A DNA stretch of 64,000 nucleotides from an uncultured Alphaproteobacteria bacterium (GTDB lineage Bacteria; Pseudomonadota; Alphaproteobacteria; VGEJ01). The position numbers and the translations under genes are program-made. The stretch lies in assembly GCA_913041535.1 (NCBI GenBank), contig CAJWJK010000001.1, forward strand, positions 279,797 to 343,796, given 5' to 3'. A model generated the notes under the pieces. It did not search any database and was not told where the DNA came from. It saw only the letters and a program-made list of their open reading frames with translations. Below, one piece after another: positions 53,390-61,386 of this stretch; position 1 is the first letter of the stretch, and every line of letters begins with the position of its first letter.

Positions 53390-54130
53390 ATGGAGTTTAA
53401 TACGTTTTCTATAGTTGGTCGTTGTGAGCGGACCGGGCAACTTGGCGTTGCTGTATCTACTGCTGCACCGGCCGTTGGCGCCTACTGTCCTTTTGCTCGT
53501 GCGGGTGTTGGTGCGGTGTCATCTCAGTCTTGGTGTAATCCGTATCTTGCTTACGACGGCTTAGACCTTATGGAGCAGGGTCTGAGCGCTCAGGAGGCAT
53601 GCGACAAACTCTTAGAAGAGGATCCGGGGCGTGAGACAAGGCAAATTGGTTACGTCGATGCAAATGGAGGTAGCGCTGCTTTTACTGGAAAGGAGTGCCC
53701 GGACTGGAATGGGCATATTACAGGGACTAACTTTGCTACGCAGGGCAACCTGTTAATGGGGAGCGGGTGTGTTTCTGAAATGGCAGAAACGTTTGAGAAA
53801 GCAGAACAATTAGACTTGGTAGAGAGGCTTATTGCTGCGCTTGAGGCGGGCCAGGCAGCTGGTGGTGATGCTCGGGGTAAGCAGTCAGCGGCTGTGCTGG
53901 TGGTGCATAAAGAGAGGTATCCGTTAGTGGATCTACGTTCTGACGAACATAGGTTTCCCGTCGCTGATCTGCGCAGAATCTATGGAATATCAAAGCTGCA
54001 GGGATTGCCGTTTATTGCTCAAATGCCTACTCGGGATAACCCACTCGGTGGCTTTGCTGAGGATATGCAATTCAGCATGAGCATTGGTCCATCTTTGCGA
54101 CCCGGTGGTGGCGGTGGAAAAATTGGATAA
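53390..54130 (+). CDS. DUF1028 family protein, tandem copy 2
   Basis: Second DUF1028 paralogue, 246 residues, starting 13 bases after copy 1 with GAGGAGGG upstream of the ATG. It shares NTFSIVGRCERTGQLG and SWCNPYLAYDGLDLMEQG with copy 1 but has STAAPAVGAYCPFARAG in place of the corresponding region there. TGTNFATQGNLLMGSG, LEAGQAAGGDARGKQSAA and the tail RPGGGGGKIG are present. The near-identical lengths and conserved glycine tail indicate tandem duplication followed by divergence. Three paralogues could form a hetero-oligomer or act on different substrates; sequence alone does not say. Confidence 0.9.
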   Translation: MEFNTFSIVGRCERTGQLGVAVSTAAPAVGAYCPFARAGVGAVSSQSWCNPYLAYDGLDLMEQGLSAQEACDKLLEEDPGRETRQIGYVDANGGSAAFTGKECPDWNGHITGTNFATQGNLLMGSGCVSEMAETFEKAEQLDLVERLIAALEAGQAAGGDARGKQSAAVLVVHKERYPLVDLRSDEHRFPVADLRRIYGISKLQGLPFIAQMPTRDNPLGGFAEDMQFSMSIGPSLRPGGGGGKIG

Positions 54131-54148
54131 AAACGGGAGTTTATTAAG

Positions 54149-54889
54149 ATGCGCCTGAACACCTTCACTATTGTCGGACGCTGCGAACGTACTGGCATGC
54201 TTGGTGTAGCTGTATGCACGGCTGCTCCTGGTGTGGGCGGTTATTGTCCTTTTGTGCGTGCTAAAGCGGGCGCGGTTGCTACTATGTCTTGGGTCAATCC
54301 TTACCTGGCCATTGATGGCCTGTCTTATATGGCGGAAGGTATGTCGGCGCAGGATACTCTTGATAAACTGATTTCTTCAGATCCGGGACGCGCGGTTCGT
54401 CAAGTTGGGATGGTTGATAATCAAGGGGGAAGCGCGGCTTTTACGGGTGACGATTGTGGGCATTGGTGTGGGCACCTTCATGGGCCTAATTTTTCAGCCC
54501 AAGGAAATATATTAATGGGAGAGGGAACTGTTACGGCAATGGCGGAGGCATTCAAGAGGACCGATGCGTTGGACCTGTCCGAAAGGTTACTCTTATCCTT
54601 GGAGGCTGGTATGGCTCAGGGAGGGGATGCTCGTGGTAAACAATCTGCTGGCCTTCTAGTGCATTGGAAAGAGGAATACCCCTATATTGATCTGCGCGTC
54701 GACGAACACCGTAATCCTGTGCCGGAACTACGTCGGATATACCAAGTAGCACTTCACCAAAGTATTCCCTTCGTTGCCCAGATGCCTACCCGAGCCAATC
54801 CGCTTGGCAGTTTCAGTGAAGAGGTTGAGGAGAGTATGAGTGTGGCACCAGCATATCGTCGTGGTGGTGGTGGTGGTGAGAGTGCGTGA
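54149..54889 (+). CDS. DUF1028 family protein, tandem copy 3 (divergent)
   Basis: Third DUF1028 paralogue, again exactly 246 residues, 18 bases after copy 2 with GGGAG upstream of the ATG. It keeps NTFTIVGRCERTGMLG, DPGRAVRQVGMVDNQGG, FSAQGNILMGEG, LEAGMAQGGDARGKQSAG and the tail RRGGGGGESA. It differs where copies 1 and 2 agree: SWVNPYLAIDGLSYMAEGM replaces SWCNPYLAYDGLDLMEQGL, so the Cys of the CNPYLAYDG segment is Val. The Cys loss could mark functional specialisation. It is followed after 35 bases by the AtzG-like gene. Confidence 0.9.
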   Translation: MRLNTFTIVGRCERTGMLGVAVCTAAPGVGGYCPFVRAKAGAVATMSWVNPYLAIDGLSYMAEGMSAQDTLDKLISSDPGRAVRQVGMVDNQGGSAAFTGDDCGHWCGHLHGPNFSAQGNILMGEGTVTAMAEAFKRTDALDLSERLLLSLEAGMAQGGDARGKQSAGLLVHWKEEYPYIDLRVDEHRNPVPELRRIYQVALHQSIPFVAQMPTRANPLGSFSEEVEESMSVAPAYRRGGGGGESA

Positions 54890-54924
54890 TGTGTTAAGCG
54901 CGTTTTTCGGAGAGAGGGCAGTAC

Positions 54925-55134
54925 GTGCACATTGAGCCAGCAGCGCTCGCTGCGCTTTGTCAGGAGGTGTTCGGTATAAATCTTGATCGGCAACGTGTTT
55001 CTGTGTTGGCACCACGTCTGAGGGAACTGCTTTTGGAGATTCGAGCTGTTCGTGAGCTAGACCTTTCTGCAGTATCACCAGCAGTCATATTTGATCCGCT
55101 CTGTGTATACCGTGACGGTGAGGATGAAGACTGA
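54925..55134 (+). CDS. AtzG-like (GatC-related) small amidase subunit
   Basis: Small helical protein of 69 residues resembling AtzG/DUF4089, the GatC-like stabilising partner of the amidase AtzE. Evidence: size; an N-terminal helix pair (HIEPAALAALCQEVFGINLD, QRVSVLAPRLRELLLEIRAV); the acidic/proline C-terminal arm SPAVIFDPLCVYRDGE, comparable to the segment by which GatC/AtzG wraps its amidase; and direct coupling to an amidase gene. A GTG start has GAGAGAGGG upstream. It overlaps the amidase start by 11 bases. Direct sequence similarity in such short proteins is weak, so context carries much of the call. Confidence 0.78.
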   Translation: MHIEPAALAALCQEVFGINLDRQRVSVLAPRLRELLLEIRAVRELDLSAVSPAVIFDPLCVYRDGEDED

Positions 55135-56497
55135 AGACTTGGCGACCTTGCCTATAGAGGTTTTGGCTCCACGACTTCGCAAACGTGAATTCTCTGTCAC
55201 TGAATTGTTCGACTCAGTAATGGCTCGGATAGCGAGATTTGATCCTAGCCTGCGGGCATACCGCGAAATTGCACAGAGTGCGAGAACAGTTGCTCAAGAT
55301 TTGGATCGGGAGTTTTTAGCGGGCGGTTGTCGAGGTCCACTGCACGGAATACCAATCGCGGTAAAGGATAATTATCTAACCGCAGATATGCCAACTCGGC
55401 TAGGAGTTGATTTGCCAATTGAGACCTTTCCTTGCCGTGACGCCGAGGTTGTATCTCGCCTGCGAAAGGCAGGGGCGATTATAATCGGTAAAACGCAGAT
55501 GCATGGGTTTGCGTGGGGTGTGGAAACACCGCTTGCCCGCAATCCGTGGAATCTAGATTGCGTTTCAGGTGGCTCTAGTGGTGGGTCGGCGGTGGCTGCG
55601 GCGGCAGCATTATGTAGTGCTGCCCTGGGTACCGATACGGGGGGTTCGGTCCGAATTCCCGCAAGTCTTTGTGGGTGTGTAGGAATGAAACCAACTGCTG
55701 GGTTAGTGAGTAAAGACGGAATTGTTACTCATAGCTGGTCGCTAGATGTTGCCGGCTCTTTGTCTCGTACGGTAGGAGATGCAGCAATAATTTTAGAGGC
55801 ATTAACGGGACAGTGCCGTATAGAGGGTGCAACTGCACCGACTGACAAGTTTCGTATTGGCTATTGCCCCGCACACTTTTTTGATCGTAATGCGCTGGAG
55901 GTGCAAAATATAGTGAACGTAGCTATTGATTACTTGGCTAACCGCCATGGCGATGTAATTGAAATAGAACTTCCACATTTAAAATACGGGCTTGGCTCAA
56001 TTTTGGCTATTGAATTGGTATCGTGCAATGCAGGCCACGCTGAATTGCTGTATCGCGGATTGCAAGATCAACTGCCGACGGATGTGCGGGATATGCTGGA
56101 GTTAGGTGCGTTTGTATCAGGCGCCGATTATCTACGGGCTGAACAGGTCAGAAGGCTCATTATGGAGGATTTTAAATCTGCGTTTGAGCAGGTTGACGTG
56201 GTTGTTAGCCCTACAGTGCCGATGGTCGCCTGGCCAGTCGGGCAAACAAGTGTACGCATTTCTGAGGAAAAGTCGCACGATACAGAAAGCATTCTCTCTG
56301 CTGCGTGGCGGCTGACGTATCCCTTTAACTTGGCTGGTCTGCCAGCAATAACAATTCCTTGCGGGTTTGATGCCCAGGCTTTGCCGATCGGACTTCAGTT
56401 TGCCGCTAAGCCTTTTGCAGAACAGACATTGCTCACGGTAGCCCAAGACTACGAGCGCGCTCATGGATGGAGTGATTGTCAGCCTAGACTTTTATGA
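55124..56497 (+). CDS. Amidase signature enzyme (AtzE/GatA-like)
   Basis: Ser-cisSer-Lys amidase. 457 residues from the ATG at 55124; the longer frame from 55091 is rejected. The Lys is in HGIPIAVKDNYLT, the cis-Ser and glycine loop in SGGSSGGSAVAAAAAL, and the nucleophile Ser in GTDTGGSVRIPASLCG. The C-terminal PFNLAGLPAITIPCGF is standard. With a GatC/AtzG-like partner directly upstream, it most resembles AtzE (1-carboxybiuret hydrolase); GatA is less likely because no gatB or full gatC is nearby. It terminates the transporter/DUF1028 operon, or is followed by the MFS gene 95 bases on. Likely hydrolyses a small amide, releasing ammonia. Confidence 0.88.
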   Translation: MKTEDLATLPIEVLAPRLRKREFSVTELFDSVMARIARFDPSLRAYREIAQSARTVAQDLDREFLAGGCRGPLHGIPIAVKDNYLTADMPTRLGVDLPIETFPCRDAEVVSRLRKAGAIIIGKTQMHGFAWGVETPLARNPWNLDCVSGGSSGGSAVAAAAALCSAALGTDTGGSVRIPASLCGCVGMKPTAGLVSKDGIVTHSWSLDVAGSLSRTVGDAAIILEALTGQCRIEGATAPTDKFRIGYCPAHFFDRNALEVQNIVNVAIDYLANRHGDVIEIELPHLKYGLGSILAIELVSCNAGHAELLYRGLQDQLPTDVRDMLELGAFVSGADYLRAEQVRRLIMEDFKSAFEQVDVVVSPTVPMVAWPVGQTSVRISEEKSHDTESILSAAWRLTYPFNLAGLPAITIPCGFDAQALPIGLQFAAKPFAEQTLLTVAQDYERAHGWSDCQPRLL

Positions 56498-56592
56498 AGT
56501 CTTATTTAACAAGCGTATAAGCGTTAGTTTTCAGGCTGTGTAGTTGTTGTGGTTTGCCCGTGCCGTATATAGCTTCACACTGAAGTTCTTTT

Positions 56593-57801
56593 ATGATGAC
56601 ATCTCCAGCATCAAAAATGGGTATTAATAAAGAAACTGGTCTGAAGCTCAGTTCAGCAGAACGTCGCCGAGGTATCATCGGTGCGATTTCATGCATCGCT
56701 ATATTTGCTTTTACTATCGGTCTTACGTTACCTCTTATTTCATTGATTCTTGATCGCGATGGTTGGGACACGACTATAGTTGGTCTTCACGCCGCGACGT
56801 ACGCTTTCGCAATGGTAATAGTCTCGCCCTTTACTCCACGGTTGGCTCAAAAATTTGGATCGGCGAAGTTGATGGGTGTCTGTCTCGCAAGTATCGCGAT
56901 TAGTGTTCTTTTATTCCCTGTTGTTCCAGACATCATTGTGTGGTTAGGGCTACGCGTCGTAATAGGAGCGGCGGCTACTGTGTTATTCATATTAGGCGAG
57001 GCTTGGATCAATGATATTGCTGACGAGCTAAGGCGTGGGCGTACAGTGGGTATCTATATGGCGGTTTTATCTGCTGGGTACGGTGCAGGGCCATTAGTTA
57101 TTCCTCTCACCGGTATTGATGGGTATCTTCCATTCATAATTGCGGGTGTTGGGGTTGCAGCAGCGGGCGTGCCACTAATGTGGGCGGCTAATACTGGCCC
57201 CAGATTTGACGCACGTTTGACTTTGCCAGTTTTCCGTTTTGTTCAACAGGTTTCACATTTGCTAGTTGCCGTTCTCGTCTTGGGGGTGATTTTCGGTGCT
57301 GCCGAGTCTTTGCTTCCGGTGTATGCAACACATGAGGGATATAGCACATCATTTGCTGCAGTAATCCTTTCTGTATTGGTGTTTGGCAATATCGTATTAC
57401 AGTTTCCGCTTGGCATGTATGCTGATAAGATTAGCCGTGAGACTCTATTTCTTCTCTGTGGTATCGGCACGCTAATTGGATCCGTGCTGCTGCCTATTTT
57501 TATTCACACCATCTATCTTTTGTTGCCGGTTCTTTTCATATGGGGCGGTTGTACGCTCGGACTGTTTACTCTTGCCATGACGTTATTAGGGCAACGGTTT
57601 TCAGGGTCTGATCTTGTGCTTGGTAGCGCACTGTTTGGCATGGCTTTTGGTGCCGGAAGCATTTTCGGGCCAGTGCTTGCCGGTGGCGCTATGGACATAT
57701 GGGGGACCATTGGTCTTCCCATAATTATGGTTGGTGCGAGCACGCTCTTTGTTGTTGTTGCTTTAGCTCGCTACCATGCACATTTTGTTCGGTTTCGGTG
57801 A
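56593..57801 (+). CDS. MFS transporter (YcaD-like)
   Basis: Major facilitator superfamily permease with about 12 membrane helices. 402 residues. Motif A-like segments are TPRLAQKFGSAKLMG (helices 2-3) and MYADKISRETLF (helices 8-9). RLLIGAAATVLF-like RVVIGAAATVLFILGEAWIND contains the EAWIND stretch typical of the YcaD/YfkF subgroup. An ATG pair at 56593/56596. It lies 95 bases after the amidase and may be part of the same transcript. Substrate unknown; export or import cannot be told. Confidence 0.88.
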   Translation: MMTSPASKMGINKETGLKLSSAERRRGIIGAISCIAIFAFTIGLTLPLISLILDRDGWDTTIVGLHAATYAFAMVIVSPFTPRLAQKFGSAKLMGVCLASIAISVLLFPVVPDIIVWLGLRVVIGAAATVLFILGEAWINDIADELRRGRTVGIYMAVLSAGYGAGPLVIPLTGIDGYLPFIIAGVGVAAAGVPLMWAANTGPRFDARLTLPVFRFVQQVSHLLVAVLVLGVIFGAAESLLPVYATHEGYSTSFAAVILSVLVFGNIVLQFPLGMYADKISRETLFLLCGIGTLIGSVLLPIFIHTIYLLLPVLFIWGGCTLGLFTLAMTLLGQRFSGSDLVLGSALFGMAFGAGSIFGPVLAGGAMDIWGTIGLPIIMVGASTLFVVVALARYHAHFVRFR

Positions 57802-57930
57802 TTGTCTAGGTCAGGAACCATTTATAGCCCACAATATCTGGTATTGGGTTATGATTCCATGGCCAGTTGGGCTGGTGCTTAATTGCGTTTAAGCTGAGTC
57901 AGTGCTGGTTTAATTCGGAGGTGAGGATAG

Positions 57931-58386
57931 ATGCGTGATGAAACATTTACCAAATTAGGACAAACTACAAAGCTACCGACATCTCCGGACGATGCGCATC
58001 TGGACCAGATTCCAAACACTAACACGGACACTCGATACTTGGTTCGGTTTACGTGTCCGGAGTTTACGACCGTTTGTCCTGTGACTAGTCAACCAGATTT
58101 CGCGCACCTCGTCATCGACTTTGTTCCAAATGCGTATCTTGTGGAAAGCAAATCCCTGAAGCTTTATCTTGGCTCATTTCGAAACCACGCCGCATTTCAC
58201 GAAGACTGTACGGTAGCAATTGCCAAGCGGTTAATTGATGTGCTTGAGCCGTACTGGTTACGAATTGGGGGGTATTGGTATCCTCGAGGTGGTATTCCGA
58301 TTGATATATTCTTTCAAACAGGAATGCCCCCAAAGGGAGTATGGATACCTGAACAAGGCGTACCAGGATACAGGGGGCGTGGTTAA
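57931..58386 (+). CDS. queF: NADPH-dependent 7-cyano-7-deazaguanine reductase (unimodular)
   Basis: Reduces preQ0 nitrile to preQ1 amine, a cytoplasmic step of queuosine synthesis. 151 residues, the short YkvM-type. The catalytic Cys is in [13 protein letters not shown] with the Asp following, and the QueF motif [22 protein letters not shown] binds NADPH and substrate. [13 protein letters not shown] is the C-terminal signature. An ATG has GGAGGTGAGG upstream. A preQ1-riboswitch signature was looked for in the 129-base leader and not recognised; a weak stem is noted as a finding. QueG is at 9.4-10.6 kb. Confidence 0.96.
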   Translation: MRDETFTKLGQTTKLPTSPDDAHLDQIPNTNTDTRYLVRFTCPEFTTVCPVTSQPDFAHLVIDFVPNAYLVESKSLKLYLGSFRNHAAFHEDCTVAIAKRLIDVLEPYWLRIGGYWYPRGGIPIDIFFQTGMPPKGVWIPEQGVPGYRGRG

Positions 58387-58529
58387 GAGGTATTAAAATG
58401 CGACCCTGTCTTTGATACTAAGTTGGCGTGACCGAACCTACTAGCAGGGTCAATGTCGCTTCTTTATTAACTTGTGTCGTGGGTTGGTTGCTATAAGTTT
58501 ACGCGGGAATCAGTTTTAACGGGGTAGAA

Positions 58530-58817
58530 ATGAGATTTTTGGCAACGTTTAAAAAGTCATGCAGTTTTGAAAGATGGCTCCAACTGGTTGATGATCTAAA
58601 GCCTCACATGGAGAAACATGGGTTAAAACTTATTGTGGCCATGCAGAATGATGATGGGACAAGGATTTATGATCTAGGCGAAGCGGAAAACATGGAAGGC
58701 ATTGAAGCATTTATTTCTGATCCAGATGTAATTCGAATGAGAGCAGAAGCGGGTGTGGATATTGATAGTCAGGAGGTAGTCAGCTCGGTCGGTGAATATC
58801 ACATCTTCCAGAATTAA
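58530..58817 (+). CDS. Small conserved-looking protein, probable ferredoxin-like alpha/beta fold
   Basis: I do not recognise a named family with certainty. 95 residues, starting MRFLATFKKSCSFERWLQLV, with ILVAMQNDD-like KLIVAMQNDDGTRIYDLGEA and AFISDPDVIRMRAEAGVDIDSQEV. The predicted order beta-alpha-beta-beta-alpha-beta and the acidic composition suggest an ABM-type dimeric barrel (DUF3764-like). An ATG at 58530 follows GGGG about 8 bases upstream. It stands alone between queF and a PPOX gene. Coding potential looks good: length, start context and codon use like its neighbours. Function unknown. Confidence 0.65.
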   Translation: MRFLATFKKSCSFERWLQLVDDLKPHMEKHGLKLIVAMQNDDGTRIYDLGEAENMEGIEAFISDPDVIRMRAEAGVDIDSQEVVSSVGEYHIFQN

Positions 58818-58939
58818 AGAGTTCGTAGCATTTTGTTATCTATTGTGTGCGAGCGATGTATGAATCTTCTTACAAGACATTTGTACGAATAAGGTCGAGC
58901 AGCCTTCGCGTTGCTCCCATGAGTCAATAGCAGGGCACA

Positions 58940-58959
58940 CATAAAGTAGACACTTTATG
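58940..58959. repeat. Perfect 8-base inverted repeat
   Basis: CATAAAGT (58940-58947), loop AGAC, ACTTTATG (58952-58959), flanked by partly pairing GGGCACA and GTCCC. It has no U-tract, so it is not a standard intrinsic terminator. It lies between the small protein gene and the convergent PPOX gene and could be an mRNA-end hairpin or a binding site. Confidence 0.5.
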
Positions 58960-59046
58960 GTCCCTCTATAGAAATGCTGCCGACCCAACCTATTGAGAAA
59001 CAGGCATACCAACGGAACGTCGGTAAATCTGAAGAAAATAAAATTT

Positions 59047-59460
59047 TTACAGTGCGTCGGGTGGAGGAATATCTACTTCAGCGACTTTGTCGGGTCTTAT
59101 TCTCACGATGAGCCGTTTTTCCCCTGGTGCGCGGTAGGGATATTCATCAAGCCCAAGGTATTTTTTAGTCATTTCGTTTACATGTGCATCCGCACCTTCC
59201 TCGGTGATTTCGACCACATGACCTTGAATCATCGCAATTTGATACGGGTTATCCGCCTTTGATATTGTGATAGCAACGCGAGGATCCCGACGCATATTTC
59301 GCGGTTTAAGACGTCCCTCAGCAGTATTGAAAATTAGCAACTCGCCGTCAGTATCAATCCAAATTAAACTTGATTGCGGAGAACCATCCGGCATTAGTGT
59401 CGATATGGTTGCGAAGTTATTACCCTCCAAGAGCTCTTTCGCCAGTGGTGGCAATGCCAT
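59047..59460 (-). CDS. PPOX-family FMN/F420-binding oxidoreductase
   Basis: Split-barrel flavin-binding protein of the pyridoxamine-phosphate-oxidase-like family. 137 residues. Conserved blocks are NFATISTLMPDGSPQSSLIWID, NTAEGRLKPRNMRRDPRVAI (phosphate-binding Arg/Lys) and YQIAMIQGHVVEI. The family reduces or oxidises varied substrates with FMN or F420, and the sequence does not define one. ATG at 59460 with GGGAGG upstream on the minus strand. Confidence 0.88.
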   Translation of the reverse strand: MALPPLAKELLEGNNFATISTLMPDGSPQSSLIWIDTDGELLIFNTAEGRLKPRNMRRDPRVAITISKADNPYQIAMIQGHVVEITEEGADAHVNEMTKKYLGLDEYPYRAPGEKRLIVRIRPDKVAEVDIPPPDAL

Positions 59461-59674
59461 TGTTCTGCCTCCCGGTTAGTTAGACTATTCAAGTTACAGG
59501 CCCCAAAGTTATGCTATGAGGCTCTATCTGGCCAGCTGAGATTAATATTTTTCCAATAACTTGCTGCAAGATCGTCTTTGGCAGGCTCCTGATCGCCCTA
59601 TCGGTCAAATGGCATGAGTGTAGTAGGCAGCGTCTGCGTATGAGTTTATTCCATTTGTCTTTTGGTAGGTCGAG

Positions 59675-60151
59675 TTAGTCGTGTTGCGTGTGACGGACAG
59701 TATTTTTGTGCTTATCATTATCCGAGTAACTGGTGCTTGTAACCCGCACCTGCACGTGGATATCGGATGAGTGTGCAAATTGCAGTCTTACGACAAATAT
59801 TTGTCCCGTTACAAGTGGCTTCATCAGCTGTTTTAGCATTAAGTGCATTTTTTCTGGAGCTAGCAAGACCATTTGTCTCGCTGGAAGTTCAATCTCAGTA
59901 ATGTGCCTCATTCGAGCAACGCCATCTTGGACACTGGTTTGATGGATTTCGGTCTCTCCAGCAACATTTGTGGATGCGCCGGTTAGACGGTCATCGATGT
60001 CGCTGTGGTTCTGTATCGTGAGATAGATGGCGCCAGTACGGGATTTTGGGGCAGTTGGCCTTGACCATGCATCTTTGATGACCAGACCGTCTGCCATGGC
60101 GTTAGGAATGAAAATGATATTGAAAAGTACAAAAATAACTAAGTTTTTCAT
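59675..60151 (-). CDS. Periplasmic copper chaperone PCu(A)C
   Basis: Periplasmic copper-binding protein that delivers Cu(I) to cytochrome oxidase with SCO proteins. 158 residues. The signal peptide is MKNLVIFVLFNIIFIPNAMA. The mature part begins DGLVIKDAWSRPTAP. The copper motif H-x10-M-x20+-H-x-M is visible as IHQTSVQDGVARM and EKMHLML. The C-terminus is a charged, His-bearing tail (DNDKHKNTVRHTQHD) that might bind extra metal. It is divergent from the SCO gene, separated by 158 bases. Confidence 0.92.
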   Translation of the reverse strand: MKNLVIFVLFNIIFIPNAMADGLVIKDAWSRPTAPKSRTGAIYLTIQNHSDIDDRLTGASTNVAGETEIHQTSVQDGVARMRHITEIELPARQMVLLAPEKMHLMLKQLMKPLVTGQIFVVRLQFAHSSDIHVQVRVTSTSYSDNDKHKNTVRHTQHD

Positions 60152-60309
60152 TGCAATAATTTCTTGTTCATTTGGCGCTTCTCACGCAACTATATTGTTT
60201 TGTGCGTCATAAGGCGCAAAAATGCAATCTGCACTTGGGCACCCACGTTTGGCTGAAGTGTTTTTTAGTCGTAGCGGACGTGCTGACAGAGTTTTTGATA
60301 TTTGAAAAT

Positions 60310-60930
60310 ATGAGCATATTGAAGGGTGGTTCTAAGCGTCACTTCCCGTTGGTGTTAGTGATGGTCGTTGTAGTGCTTGCATCAATAGTGATTTGGCGAT
60401 CACAGAATATGGTTACAAGTTCTCCTGATGGTATCGTGCCAATAGGGGGTAGCTTTGAGTTAACTGATCATCACGGACAGATGGTTACAGAACATTCGTA
60501 CTCTGGGAAGTATCTTCTTGTGTTTTTTGGGTACACATACTGTCCTGACGTATGCCCAATGACCCTAGAGAGGGTGGCGGCGACGCTTAATAGTCTGGGA
60601 GCCAGTGCGTCTAAGGTACAGTCTCTGTTCGTGTCAGTTGATGTTGGTCGCGATACACCAGAAGGCCTTGCTGAATTTCTGGAATTATTCCATGTAGACA
60701 TAATTGGCCTCACGGGAACTGAGGAGCAGATTCGGCGCATGGCAAACGCTTATCGTATCTACTTTGCTCGCATCGAAGAGAAAGGTTCGGGCCAGGACGA
60801 CTACATAATGGATCATACCTCCCTTCTATACTTCATGTCGCCCGATGGTTCGTACATTACGCACTTCCAAGGTAATGCTAACCCTGCGGTAATGACAGAG
60901 TTTATCCTTAAAGCTATTGATGAGGCCTAG
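60310..60930 (+). CDS. SCO1/SenC-family copper chaperone
   Basis: Membrane-anchored thioredoxin-fold protein for CuA assembly in cytochrome c oxidase. 206 residues from the ATG at 60310; a frame from 60172 adds a leader overlapping the divergent promoter and is rejected. A single membrane anchor (FPLVLVMVVVVLASIVIW) precedes the periplasmic domain. Copper ligands are the two Cys in YTYCPDVCPMTLE and the His in MDHTSLLYFM. The divergent PCuAC gene supports a shared copper-delivery role. No cox genes are in the window. Confidence 0.94.
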   Translation: MSILKGGSKRHFPLVLVMVVVVLASIVIWRSQNMVTSSPDGIVPIGGSFELTDHHGQMVTEHSYSGKYLLVFFGYTYCPDVCPMTLERVAATLNSLGASASKVQSLFVSVDVGRDTPEGLAEFLELFHVDIIGLTGTEEQIRRMANAYRIYFARIEEKGSGQDDYIMDHTSLLYFMSPDGSYITHFQGNANPAVMTEFILKAIDEA

Positions 60931-61386
60931 GGATCTTGGATAGAGCTCAATGCAGGATGTGGAAAAGTCATACGAATTCTAAAAGGATATTAAGTTTTTG
61001 ACCTAAATTTGGGCTGCTTTTTTTCCACCTAGTATCTTTGGATACGCGGGGTCTCGTCTTTTCGTTGGTTATGTCCATTATGTACTTGAGGCTGTGTCAG
61101 TGTTTTAGGATATATAGCATTTTGATCTAACGCGTTATCGTGATAGGTTTCAATCGGTTTTGGACCCATGGTGACGGTTTGTAAAACGTGGTTCTCTGTG
61201 TGTGAATGCGGAGAGATTAACGGTTTCGCCAAGGGGTGATAGTTGGTTGGTGGTGGCCCTCTTATGGAGGGGAGATGTTGATGGGGTTATATAGAGGAAT
61301 ATCAAAGGGTGATATATTCGTTCTTGGGTTGGAGGTTTTCTTCCAGGTTCCATGGAAATTTTAATGTGCCATTAGGGGCATTAGTT
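60931..61386. other. Intergenic region upstream of the TolC-family gene
   Basis: 456 bases without a supported gene. There is a T-rich tract near 61010-61025 (GCTTTTTTTCC) and a small CCCTC/GAGGG stem at about 61257-61271. The segment just before the TolC gene (61290-61320, TTATATAGAGGAATATC) is AT-rich and may hold its promoter. Short frames on both strands look random. Confidence 0.35.

Noticed and set aside
53024..53440. 138-codon minus-strand frame rich in His and Pro
   Set aside because: Antisense of the Gly-rich DUF1028 tail; composition is explained by the complement of GGTGGTGG runs.
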